Origin: Mucilaginibacter sp.
GTDB taxonomy: Bacteria; Bacteroidota; Bacteroidia; Sphingobacteriales; Sphingobacteriaceae
Direction: 5' to 3'
Assembly (NCBI RefSeq): GCF_028288105.1
Contig: NZ_JAQBOI010000274.1
Span: 1 to 34,112 of the forward strand
Length of the DNA stretch: 34,112 bases
This document shows, piece by piece, positions 25,605 to 33,459 of the stretch. Every line of letters begins with the position of its first letter. Position 1 is the stretch's first letter. The notes under the pieces were generated by a model that was not told the DNA's origin, did not search any database, and worked only from the letters and a program-made list of their open reading frames with translations. The position numbers and the translations under genes are program-made.

Positions 25605-26334
25605 TAAAACAGATAGTTTTAATTATAACTAATTTTGAAACGAAGGAACACATCAATTCTGTAGAAAATTAGTTTACGCAGCCGTGTAACAAGATAATTA
25701 CCTATTCCTTACAAGAAAAACAAGAAATGTTATTGTTTAGCATCTTAAAGGTATTGAAAAGAAGGATCGCAAAAGCGATCTTAATTAGACAATAGGTAAG
25801 CAAGAGTTGTGTTAATATTGATTATAATCGAAGTTGGCTTTAAGAATAAAGTGGATGCTTTTGCAGTGCAGCAATAATGCCGTATCGGATTTCGTCAAGT
25901 AAGAAACATCGTAAGTTCGGCTACAACGACAATAAGTTTGGATACATCGGGCAATCTTTAACTATCGACCTTTACTATACCAAATAACAAAAAAATGAAA
26001 GTACTAGTAACAGGTTCTTTAGAAAACATCAGTAAGACACATGAGCAGGAATTATTGCAAAATGGCTATGAGGTAGTGGCCGTCAGTAGTAGTGCACTAT
26101 TAACACGCTTTACAGTCGTAATCCGTTAAAGTCAAGCTTGTTAAAATCTGTTAAATACCTCCAATTTCATGTAAACTACAGAATCTCCTGATAATATTGT
26201 TGCTGAATCAATATAATCAATAAGGATTAGCATCCTGTTTTTTGATACTAATGCTATTTGATTTGTACTTATTTAAGTGACATAGAGGGTGAGGCTATAT
26301 TAATCCCGGTTTCTACAGTACTAAATTTTCAATT
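25605..26334. other. Long spacer with a gene remnant
   Basis: This 730-base spacer separates the leftward efflux operon from the rightward redox operon. It holds the NAD(P)-binding gene remnant at 25995-26129 and a short hairpin (25763-25783, around GATCGCAAAAGCGATC). No intact gene and no promoter with both boxes is seen. The last 60 bases before 26335 presumably contain the start signals of the redox operon. Confidence 0.65.
25995..26129 (+). pseudogene. 5' remnant of an NAD(P)-binding (NmrA-like) gene
   Basis: A 44-codon frame whose first 34 residues (MKVLVTGSLENISKTHEQEL, then LQNGYEVVAVSSS) match the start of NmrA-like NAD(P)-binding oxidoreductases. Those normally read VTGSLGNIS...L...GH.VTV(I)SS and run to about 280-300 residues. 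Here the match stops after SSS and the frame ends at 26127-26129. The cofactor glycines are partly lost (GSLEN rather than GSLGN). It looks like a truncated, decaying copy. Family call rests on the N-terminal motif only. Confidence 0.6.
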
Positions 26335-26760
26335 ATGGATAGAAAAGAGTTTCTTTCAGCTATCGGAATTACCGCAGCGTCATTCGCCCTTATCAACTGC
26401 GTAGGTTGCTCCAAAAAATCAGACAATTCGGCTTCGGGTGTTAACGGCCCTTCCGGAGTAGATCTTACTCTTGATCTTACTGCATCAGCTAATGCTGCAT
26501 TGTTGACAAATGGGGGTTACCTGGCATCTAACGGGGTTATTGTCGCCAAGACAACTGCCGGTACATATATCGCTGTTCAACAGTCTTGTACTCATGAAAG
26601 TTATCCGCTGATTTATCAGGGTGGCAGCCATCAGTTTTATTGTAATAACCATGGTTCAGCTTTTACAGAAGCCGGCGTTGTCAAAAATTCACCTGCAAAC
26701 CATAACCTGACAGCATATCAAACCACATTAACCGGAACGTCGCTGAGGGTGTTCTCCTAA
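26335..26760 (+). CDS. Exported Rieske-type [2Fe-2S] protein
   Basis: A 141-residue Rieske-fold electron-transfer protein. Ligand pairs are C85-x-H87 (SCTHESYP) and C103-xx-H106 (YCNNHGSAF), spaced as in Rieske domains. The N-terminus RKEFLSAIGITAASFALINC resembles a short export signal; cysteines at 22 and 25 could be a lipid anchor. A basic/Ser-rich linker follows. It is the first gene of the six-gene run, 4 bases ahead of the thioredoxin-like gene, and probably works in the periplasm or at the outer face of the inner membrane. Confidence 0.88.
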   Translation: MDRKEFLSAIGITAASFALINCVGCSKKSDNSASGVNGPSGVDLTLDLTASANAALLTNGGYLASNGVIVAKTTAGTYIAVQQSCTHESYPLIYQGGSHQFYCNNHGSAFTEAGVVKNSPANHNLTAYQTTLTGTSLRVFS

Positions 26761-26764
26761 AAAA

Positions 26765-27211
26765 ATGAAGCAAATGAAACTATTAACTATTTTTCTTTTC
26801 CTATTTACAACCAGTCCTGCTACATGGCTCGGTGATTTCAATAAAGCACAAACCGAAGCTGCGGCATCGCATAAATTGATTATTGTCAATTTTTCAGGCT
26901 CAGATTGGTGCGGCCCATGTATCCGGCTAAGAAAAGAGATCCTGGAATCAGATAAGTTCAACGACTTTGCTTCAGATCACCTTGTTTTAGTCCGTGCCGA
27001 TTTCCCACGGCAAAAGAAAAATCAACTGAGCAAAGAACAGGTAAAGCTGAACGAAACCCTGGCCGACAAATATAACCCCGATGGTAAGTTTCCCTTTACC
27101 CTGCTTGTTGATGAGCATGGTAAAGTATTAAAAGAATGGGACGGATACCCTGATGAAACCCCCGACCAGTTTATTGACCAGATCAAACCTTTTGCAAATG
27201 CCAATCATTGA
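26765..27211 (+). CDS. Exported thioredoxin-like protein
   Basis: A 148-residue protein with a signal peptide-like start (MKLLTIFLFLFTTSPATW) and a thioredoxin fold. The redox centre is WCGPC (C49 and C52), preceded by KLIIVNFSGSD. After it come KFPFTLLVDEHGKVLKEWDG, with the cis-Pro region, and a final helix. It probably reduces or isomerises disulfides, or delivers electrons to a partner, in the periplasm. Its end overlaps the ApbE start by 14 bases. Confidence 0.9.
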   Translation: MKQMKLLTIFLFLFTTSPATWLGDFNKAQTEAAASHKLIIVNFSGSDWCGPCIRLRKEILESDKFNDFASDHLVLVRADFPRQKKNQLSKEQVKLNETLADKYNPDGKFPFTLLVDEHGKVLKEWDGYPDETPDQFIDQIKPFANANH

Positions 27212-28154
27212 AACGATAGAGAAAGCACAAACCGTGCATAAGCGAATCTTAAAGCTGATGGGAAACAGGTTCGAGATCAGCGTGGTTGGCGATGATGCCG
27301 AATGGGCAAATAGCCGTATTGACCTGGCGGTGGCTGAGATCAGCCGTATTGAAAAGCTACTGACGACTTTTAGCGATGACAGCCAGACCAACCAGATCAA
27401 TGCAGCTGCAGGTATCATGCCGATAAAGGTTGATTTCGAAGTTTATCAGTTGATTGAACGCTCCCTTAAGATATCAGAATTAACCCAGGGGGCATTCGAT
27501 ATTACATACGGTTCGATAGATAAAAGCCTCTGGAACTTCGATGTCAACATGAAAGCATTGCCCGATGCTGAAACCGCACTTCAATCCGTTGGACTAATCA
27601 ATTACAGGAATGTCATTCTTGATCCTGCTAACGTAACGGTTTTCCTAAAGGAAAAAGGTATGCGCATAGGTTTTGGTGGCATCGGAAAAGGTTATGCGGC
27701 TGACCGTGCTAAAGTTATTTTGCAACAAAATGGTGTAGTCAGCGGGATAGTGAACGCAGCTGGCGATTTAATCACCTGGGGAACACAACCCAACGGCCAT
27801 CCCTGGACGATAGCTATTGCGGACCCCGATAAGCAAATGACACCGTTTTCTACGCTTAATATCAGCAATATGGCCATTGCTACCTCTGGTAATTATGAAA
27901 AGTATGCTGTCATCAATGGAAAGAAATATTCCCATACCATCGATCCAAAAACCGGCCTGCCGGTAAGCGGCATCAAAAGCGTAAGTATCATTTGCCCCAG
28001 CGCTGAGTTTGCTGATGCCATGGCTACACCTGTAACTGTTATGGGTATTCGCGTGGGTCTTGATTTGGTAAACCAATTACAACAGCTTGCCTGCGTCATT
28101 ATTGATGACGATAACCGGCTTTACACCTCCAGAAACATTAACGTTAAAAATTAA
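27198..28154 (+). CDS. apbE: FAD:protein FMN transferase (ApbE family)
   Basis: Attaches FMN covalently to a Ser or Thr of partner proteins using FAD. The 318-residue protein has NRFEISVVGDDAEWA near the start, then GAFDITYGSIDKSLW, GFGGIGKGYAADRAK, VNAAGDLITWG and SHTIDPKTGLPVSG with ADAMATPVTVMG, the FAD- and Mg-binding blocks. The start at 27198 overlaps the thioredoxin gene. No signal peptide is obvious, unlike many ApbE proteins, so it could act in the cytoplasm. DUF4266 starts 3 bases later. No obvious flavinylation substrate with a classical SGAT motif is in the window. Confidence 0.93.
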   Translation: MPIIETIEKAQTVHKRILKLMGNRFEISVVGDDAEWANSRIDLAVAEISRIEKLLTTFSDDSQTNQINAAAGIMPIKVDFEVYQLIERSLKISELTQGAFDITYGSIDKSLWNFDVNMKALPDAETALQSVGLINYRNVILDPANVTVFLKEKGMRIGFGGIGKGYAADRAKVILQQNGVVSGIVNAAGDLITWGTQPNGHPWTIAIADPDKQMTPFSTLNISNMAIATSGNYEKYAVINGKKYSHTIDPKTGLPVSGIKSVSIICPSAEFADAMATPVTVMGIRVGLDLVNQLQQLACVIIDDDNRLYTSRNINVKN

Positions 28155-28157
28155 CAC

Positions 28158-28385
28158 ATGAAAAAATTACCGCTGATTAAATTATTGCTGGTCGGCAGCA
28201 TACCAGCTCTCGGATTAAGCTCATGCTCGTCGGTAAAAGCGTATCAAAAGAATAGGTTGAACGACGCGGAGATGGAACTTTCTGCCCGTAAATCACAAAA
28301 GTTCGAGCAAAGTTTCCAGTTATATCGCGAAGGCGGTTCGGGGGCTAATGGCGGAAAAAGCGGCGGCGGCTGTGGATGTAATTAA
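28158..28385 (+). CDS. DUF4266 lipoprotein with Gly/Cys-rich tail
   Basis: A 75-residue predicted lipoprotein: basic N-terminus, hydrophobic segment, lipobox (LSSC at about residue 23) then SSVKAYQKNRLNDAEMEL. The C-terminus GGSGANGGKSGGGCGCN is the family's hallmark tail, with two Cys near the end. The small size and Gly/Cys tail suggest a metal-binding or modified peptide-like protein. The SGAN within the tail resembles the SGAT-type flavinylation motif but has Asn in place of Thr/Ser. DUF3570 follows 15 bases later. DUF assignment is from memory and fairly sure. Confidence 0.85.
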   Translation: MKKLPLIKLLLVGSIPALGLSSCSSVKAYQKNRLNDAEMELSARKSQKFEQSFQLYREGGSGANGGKSGGGCGCN

Positions 28386-28400
28386 AAGCGGGTTACTTAT

Positions 28401-29624
28401 ATGAGAAAAATATACCTATGTGTTGCCGCCCTATATTTAGGGATAGTTGCTTCACATGCGCAAACCAAAACATTACCGGTTAAGGACAGCAGTAACTATG
28501 AAGCCCGCAAACTTAAAATTGAAGAGATCAACATCATCTCGGCTTATTATCACCAGGACGGCAATAATTCCGCGGTTACCGGCGGTATCGGTACAGAAAA
28601 GCTGACCGACTTTGCCAATACATTTGATCTGCAGTTATCAAAATATAGTGCCAGTGGTAAGAAACACACCTTTACATTTGAACTGGGTGTGGATCATTAT
28701 ACTTCAGCTTCTTCGGATAAGATCGATCCGAACAGTATCTCTTCCGCCTCCAGGCAGGATACTCGTGTCTATCCGTCCTTGAACTGGACGGTTTCAAACG
28801 ACAAAACCGGCAATGCTTTCGGACTAACCGGATCTTATTCGCGAGAGTTCGATTATCAATCCTTTGGTGCCGGTGTAAACCTGACCCGTGTATCAAAAGA
28901 TAAAAATACACAGTTTGATTTTAAGGCTCAGGCTTTCCTGGATACCTGGAAAGTGATATTACCGGTGGAACTGCGACCGCCGGGCTACGGTTCAGGATCG
29001 GACCGTGACGGACGCGGACCGGTTGACCATAGTCCGCGAAACTCGTTCAGTACTTCGTTCTCCTTGTCGCAGGTGCTGACCTCGCGGCTACAGGCCTTAC
29101 TGATCATCGAGCCTTCCTATCAGCATGGTTTGCTGGCCACCAAATATCAGCGCGATTATTTTACCGATGGATCTGAGCGGGTAGAAAACCTGCCGGGCAG
29201 CAGGTACAAACTCCCTATAGCGGTGCGGTTTAATTACTTCCTGGATGATCATTTTGTGATCAGGACATTTTACCGGTATTATATGGATAACTGGGGTATC
29301 CGTGCGCACACCGCAGAATTGGAGATACCTATTAAGCTAACTTCATTTGTATCAGTGAGTCCTTATTACCGCTATAACAACCAACAGGGCACGCGCTATT
29401 TTGCACCTTATGGGCAACATAATCCTACTGATGCCTATTACACCAGCGATTATGATCTGTCTACCTTACACAGCAATTTTATTGGGGCCAATATCAGGTT
29501 GTCACCTCCAACGGGCGTGTTTGGCTGGCAGCATTTCAATTCACTGGAAATCAGGGCCGGCCACTATATGCGCTCTACCGGCCTGAATTCAAATATTGTA
29601 ACCCTGGCCATGAAGTTCAAATAG
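28401..29624 (+). CDS. DUF3570 outer membrane protein
   Basis: A 407-residue exported beta-rich protein of the DUF3570 family: signal peptide (VAALYLGIVASHAQ), then alternating strands typical of an outer membrane barrel (NRFEFD-like patterns, HTFTFELGVDHYTSAS). It has an insertion with PPGYGSGSDRDGRGPVDHSP, and Tyr-rich strands (TFYRYYMDNWG, SVSPYYRYNNQQ) ending in SNIVTLAMKFK. Function unknown. It is the fifth gene of the redox operon, after DUF4266, and may be its outer membrane partner. Confidence 0.85.
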   Translation: MRKIYLCVAALYLGIVASHAQTKTLPVKDSSNYEARKLKIEEINIISAYYHQDGNNSAVTGGIGTEKLTDFANTFDLQLSKYSASGKKHTFTFELGVDHYTSASSDKIDPNSISSASRQDTRVYPSLNWTVSNDKTGNAFGLTGSYSREFDYQSFGAGVNLTRVSKDKNTQFDFKAQAFLDTWKVILPVELRPPGYGSGSDRDGRGPVDHSPRNSFSTSFSLSQVLTSRLQALLIIEPSYQHGLLATKYQRDYFTDGSERVENLPGSRYKLPIAVRFNYFLDDHFVIRTFYRYYMDNWGIRAHTAELEIPIKLTSFVSVSPYYRYNNQQGTRYFAPYGQHNPTDAYYTSDYDLSTLHSNFIGANIRLSPPTGVFGWQHFNSLEIRAGHYMRSTGLNSNIVTLAMKFK

Positions 29625-29650
29625 TATATTCGCTAATAAAACAATAACAA

Positions 29651-30340
29651 ATGCATCACGAGCACCATGTAACCAGTTCAGAAACCATCAGGGATATCGT
29701 AATCGGTATGTCTGATGGTTTAACCGTACCTTTTGCCTTAGCGGCGGGCTTAAGTGGCGCTATCAGTTCTTCGGGGCTTGTGGTCACTGCAGGCATCGCG
29801 GAGATCGTTGCGGGTTCGATAGCTATGGGTTTGGGTGGTTACCTTGCGGGCCGAACAGAGGTAGATCATTACCAGTCGGAATTAAAACGGGAATACGAAG
29901 AAGTAGAGCGCCTGCCAGAACAGGAAAGGGCGGAAGTAAGGAAAGTATTTGCAGGCTTTGGTCTTTCAGAAACTTTGCAGCACCAAATTGCCGATGAAAT
30001 GGCTAAAGACAAAAAACAATGGGTGGAGTTTATGATGCGCTATGAATTGGGCCTGGAAGAACCCAACGCGAACCGGGCCACAAAAAGTGCCATAACTATA
30101 GGCGTGTCCTATATAGTCGGGGGTATTATCCCTTTGTCGCCATATATCCTTATCAGTCAGGCGCAAGAGGCACTATTCTATTCCTGCGGACTTACATTGA
30201 TCTGTTTATTCATTTTCGGTTTCTTTAAAAGTAAAATGACAGGACAGCCGGCATTAAGCGGTGCCTGTAAAGTAGTGATAATTGGTGCACTTGCCGCAGG
30301 GGCCGCTTTCCTGATGGCTAAGTTGATCACCGGAAAATAA
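29651..30340 (+). CDS. VIT1/CCC1-family Fe2+/Mn2+ transporter
   Basis: Membrane metal carrier of 229 residues. The N-terminal block RDIVIGMSDGLTVPFALAAG and the following AGIAEIVAGSIAMGLGGYLA are the family signatures. A soluble cytoplasmic stretch with acidic helices (about 80-140, YEEVERLPEQERAEVRKVF) contains the metal-binding Glu residues of the VIT family. Three C-terminal helices follow. It could move Fe2+ or Mn2+ out of the cytoplasm. It ends at the very base where the convergent cytochrome gene ends. Confidence 0.93.
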   Translation: MHHEHHVTSSETIRDIVIGMSDGLTVPFALAAGLSGAISSSGLVVTAGIAEIVAGSIAMGLGGYLAGRTEVDHYQSELKREYEEVERLPEQERAEVRKVFAGFGLSETLQHQIADEMAKDKKQWVEFMMRYELGLEEPNANRATKSAITIGVSYIVGGIIPLSPYILISQAQEALFYSCGLTLICLFIFGFFKSKMTGQPALSGACKVVIIGALAAGAAFLMAKLITGK

Positions 30341-31018
30341 TTATTGATGGTCACCTCCGCCGTTGATCATATCGGAAACGATACCTTTATTATTCTTACG
30401 TTCTGCCAAAAAAATACCAGCCAGATGAACAAAGATGAAAGCAAGGATCAGGTACATGCAAAACCCATGAACTTCTTTAACGCTATCCCTGATGGATTTG
30501 AAGGGTGCTAACAGATCTTCAAACGCCAAAAACAACCCGGTTACAGCCATCATAATGAGCAATAGGTAAAATGTTGCATAGATACTTTTAACGGTAAGCT
30601 CATGTTTGGCAATCTCTCTGTTCTTTTTCGTGGTTTGAAATTGAGAATAGGCGCTTTTCATTTTTCGGATAAACTTTTGGTCAGCAAGCTGAAAGAATTC
30701 AAGAACTAAACGGAATAAGAGTAAAGCAACCAATACATACCCAAAGTAAATATGAATGCTCCAAACACTATCGCCAAGGGCATGCGCAACCGATCCAGCC
30801 TGTCTGTCGCTTATCGTGGTTCCGGCGTTCTTTAATTCATTTTTGACCAGAGCTGATACGGGCCTTTCATCAGTAATGGTTGAATTGATAAGTACGGTAA
30901 GCAGTGAACCGCTGATAACGATGGTATTGGCCCAATGCCATAGACGCAGGGAAGCCGAATATTTTTTAATATGTCCCTGGTGTTGGACGTCTTTACGGAC
31001 AGGTTCGATTGTTGCCAT
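30341..31018 (-). CDS. Cytochrome b561-like membrane protein
   Basis: A 225-residue di-haem b-type cytochrome of the cytochrome b561/hydrogenase cytochrome b group. Four hydrophobic segments carry likely haem His residues: SLRLWHWANTIVIS, SVWSIHIYFGYVLVAL, VKEVHGFCMYLILAFI and FVHLAGIFLAE. It ends in a His-containing tail (NGGGDHQ). It could feed electrons from the quinone pool across the membrane to the Rieske-like or flavin proteins next door. It is convergent with the VIT gene with no spacer. Confidence 0.85.
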   Translation of the reverse strand: MATIEPVRKDVQHQGHIKKYSASLRLWHWANTIVISGSLLTVLINSTITDERPVSALVKNELKNAGTTISDRQAGSVAHALGDSVWSIHIYFGYVLVALLLFRLVLEFFQLADQKFIRKMKSAYSQFQTTKKNREIAKHELTVKSIYATFYLLLIMMAVTGLFLAFEDLLAPFKSIRDSVKEVHGFCMYLILAFIFVHLAGIFLAERKNNKGIVSDMINGGGDHQ

Positions 31019-31201
31019 ATTGATTCTGAATTAGTGCAGGCTTTGCTTTGGGATGGAACTTTCTTTTTGAGCACCCCAATTTATCGCAATAGCATTTAAA
31101 TTGTTTGTAAATTACTGAATGAATATGAAGTAAATCTGTAGTTTCACTATTAATAAAATTACAGGACGCATATACTTCAGGTTCTCTTCAATTTTGAGCT
31201 T

Positions 31202-31209
31202 TACATTTG
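31202..31209 (+). promoter_or_regulatory. Candidate promoter -7 box for the two-component system
   Basis: TACATTTG fits TAnnTTTG exactly, with the response regulator start codon only 15 bases later, so the leader would be very short. The -33 region has no good TTG. Confidence 0.35.
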
Positions 31210-31223
31210 AATAAAAAGCAGCT

Positions 31224-31898
31224 TTGAAAATCCTGGTAATAGAAGACGAGCAAAGTTTACGTGAGAACATCACAAACTATTTGAATGTAGATGGCAATAT
31301 CTGCGAGAGCTGTAGCGCGCTGAATCCTGCGCTACAGAAACTATCAGATTATGACTATGATTGTGTTCTGCTGGATATCGGGCTGCCTGACGGAGAAGGT
31401 TTTGATGTTCTGGAATACCTGCGAACCAATCAGAAGAACGAAGCGGTCCTGATCATTTCTGCCCGAAACTCCCTGGATGATAAATTAAAGGGGCTCAACG
31501 TTGGTGCCGATGACTACCTGACCAAACCTTTTCATTTAGCAGAACTTAAGGCCCGCCTGATGGCGGTTTACCGCAGAAAGGCTTTAAATACCAACAATAA
31601 GCTGTTATTTAATGAGATATCCATAGATATACTTGGCCGGACCGTTGAAGTTAATGAAACCGCTATTATCCTGACCAGGAAGGAGTATGATATGTTACTA
31701 TATTTTATAGCCAACAAGGGCAAGGTTATCTCCAAAAATGCCATTGCCGAGCACCTGTGGGGTGATGAGATGGATATGCATGATAATTTTGATTTTATTT
31801 ATACACATATCAAAAATCTTCGCAGAAAACTACTTGACGCTGGCGGCAAAGATTATTTAACTTCCATTTATGGGATTGGTTATAAATTTATAGGTTAG
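31224..31898 (+). CDS. OmpR-family response regulator
   Basis: A 224-residue regulator with receiver and winged-helix domains. The start is TTG, followed directly by KILVIEDEQSLREN, with acidic residues E/D near position 8. The phospho-acceptor Asp is in DCVLLDIGLPDGEG at about residue 51. VLIISARNSLDDKLKGL and GADDYLTKPF (the conserved Lys) follow. The DNA-binding half includes TRKEYDMLLYFIANKGKVIS and DFIYTHIKNLRRKL. It overlaps the sensor kinase gene by 1 base. Targets are not known; the flanking redox and metal genes are candidates. Confidence 0.94.
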   Translation: MKILVIEDEQSLRENITNYLNVDGNICESCSALNPALQKLSDYDYDCVLLDIGLPDGEGFDVLEYLRTNQKNEAVLIISARNSLDDKLKGLNVGADDYLTKPFHLAELKARLMAVYRRKALNTNNKLLFNEISIDILGRTVEVNETAIILTRKEYDMLLYFIANKGKVISKNAIAEHLWGDEMDMHDNFDFIYTHIKNLRRKLLDAGGKDYLTSIYGIGYKFIG

Positions 31899-33148
31899 TG
31901 AAATTATCTGCACATTATACCAGGACGAGTATTTACATTACTTTAACGGTCTTATTGGCGGGGGCGGTCATCTATTATTTTGCTATTAATTACATTGCCC
32001 AGCAACAGCTGGACCAGGGGCTCCAGCAGCAATTGATAGAAGCAGAAGAATATGTAAAGACCAGCATTCAGGACCCGCAACAATATGATCTCGACAGAGA
32101 CCATGCAGTGTTTACCAGAACCAACGAGCAGGAATTACAGAAACGTTTTTTTGATACCACCTATTTTAACCCCAAAGAGCAGTTGAAGGAAGCTGGACGT
32201 GCAGTTGAAGACCTGGTCAAATTAAAGGATACGAATTACAAAGTTGTTATTACCATCTCCAGAGCGGGGCAAAAATATCTCATAGAAGTTATTACCATCA
32301 TTACACTGGCTCTGCTTGCCGGCTTGTTATTGGTGCTATTTATCACCAATAAGTATATGCTCAACGGGCTCTGGAAACCATTTCAGTTAACATTGAAGGA
32401 GATCAAGCAATTCAATATCGCAGATGTTGACCAGTTTAAAGGAAAACCAAGTAAGGTGGATGAATTTGCTGAACTTAACGAAGCTATTCGGGAAATGTCT
32501 TTAAGGGTAACCCATGATTATTTGAATCTGAAACAATTTACGGAGAATGCCTCCCATGAAATGATGACACCGCTGGCGGTTGTCACGACAAAGCTGGATA
32601 CGCTGATCCAGGATGAAACATTAAGTGCAGAACAGTTGGAACAGATCACAGATATTTACAGCTCGATCAATAAATCCAGCCGGCTTAACCAATCTCTATT
32701 ATTACTGGCAAAATTGGAAAATAAACTGATCACTGATGAAGCACCAATTGACCTTGGGGTTGCGCTGTCCGAAAAAATGCTGCAGTTTCAGGAACTGATG
32801 CAAACCAAAGATCTTTCGTTTAAGCCCAACCTACAGCCCAAGCAGGTGTTAGCCAGTAAATACCTAATCGATATTTTATTAAATAATCTGTTCAGCAATG
32901 CGATCAGACACAATAACCCTGGTGGTGTTATTATTATCGAATTGAACGTAGATCAATTATCCATTAAGAATACCGGCACTGTCCATTCGTTAGATGAACA
33001 ACTGATCTTTGAGCGTTTTCAAAAGGGTAAGGAATCACAAGGCAACGGCCTTGGATTAACGTTGGTTAAAAATATCAGCCAGCATTACGGCTATACTGTT
33101 CGCTACCAATATGAATCCGGATGGCACACTTTTGTCCTCTCGTTTTAA
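31898..33148 (+). CDS. Sensor histidine kinase
   Basis: A 416-residue membrane kinase, partner of the response regulator, starting at a GTG that overlaps the regulator's stop (TAGTG). TM1 at about 12-33 (SIYITLTVLLAGAVIYYFA), a short periplasmic sensing region of about 90 residues, and TM2 at about 128-148 (VITIITLALLAGLLLVLFI). The phospho-accepting His is in FTENASHEMMTPLAV, followed by an ATPase domain with N-box NLFSNAIRHNNPGG and G-box GNGLGLTLVKNISQHYG. The small sensor domain suggests a simple signal such as metal or envelope stress. Confidence 0.94.
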   Translation: MKLSAHYTRTSIYITLTVLLAGAVIYYFAINYIAQQQLDQGLQQQLIEAEEYVKTSIQDPQQYDLDRDHAVFTRTNEQELQKRFFDTTYFNPKEQLKEAGRAVEDLVKLKDTNYKVVITISRAGQKYLIEVITIITLALLAGLLLVLFITNKYMLNGLWKPFQLTLKEIKQFNIADVDQFKGKPSKVDEFAELNEAIREMSLRVTHDYLNLKQFTENASHEMMTPLAVVTTKLDTLIQDETLSAEQLEQITDIYSSINKSSRLNQSLLLLAKLENKLITDEAPIDLGVALSEKMLQFQELMQTKDLSFKPNLQPKQVLASKYLIDILLNNLFSNAIRHNNPGGVIIIELNVDQLSIKNTGTVHSLDEQLIFERFQKGKESQGNGLGLTLVKNISQHYGYTVRYQYESGWHTFVLSF

Positions 33149-33459
33149 GAAGACTGTTGCTGATCACTTTTGTTATACAATTGAAATTTAGCTGCCAACT
33201 ACAATTTTGCTTCAGATTACCACAATAGTTTTAGGGCGAATGCGATTTGCATATGTTTTAAAGCCGAATATCAATGAAATATCTATGCTTGCTGATCCTT
33301 GTGTTTTCTTCTCTGAAACTTGTTGAATAACGGGGCGAATTTAAGAACGGAAGTGACAACAGCATGGGCAATATGAAAATGTAAACATTCCTACAAATCA
33401 GCAGCATTATTATTGCTGAAGGTTTTACCTTTGCCACTTCAGTTTTTTACGCATCAATA
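33149..33459. other. Spacer before the CDF gene
   Basis: This 311-base spacer has no intact gene. A short frame at 33274-33330 starts like a signal peptide (MKYLCLLILVFSSLKLVE) and stops; the same frame then reads RGEFKNGSDNSMGNMKM to 33384. It may be a decayed small secreted protein. A TACCTTTG box at 33426-33433 could be the CDF promoter. Confidence 0.5.
33426..33433 (+). promoter_or_regulatory. Candidate promoter -7 box for the CDF gene
   Basis: TACCTTTG fits TAnnTTTG, 26 bases ahead of the CDF ATG at 33460. No well-spaced TTG box is seen. Confidence 0.4.

Noticed and set aside
25728..25793. A short cationic peptide frame near the hairpin in the 25605-26334 spacer
   Set aside because: About 20 codons, no start context, and overlaps a palindrome; too short to support.
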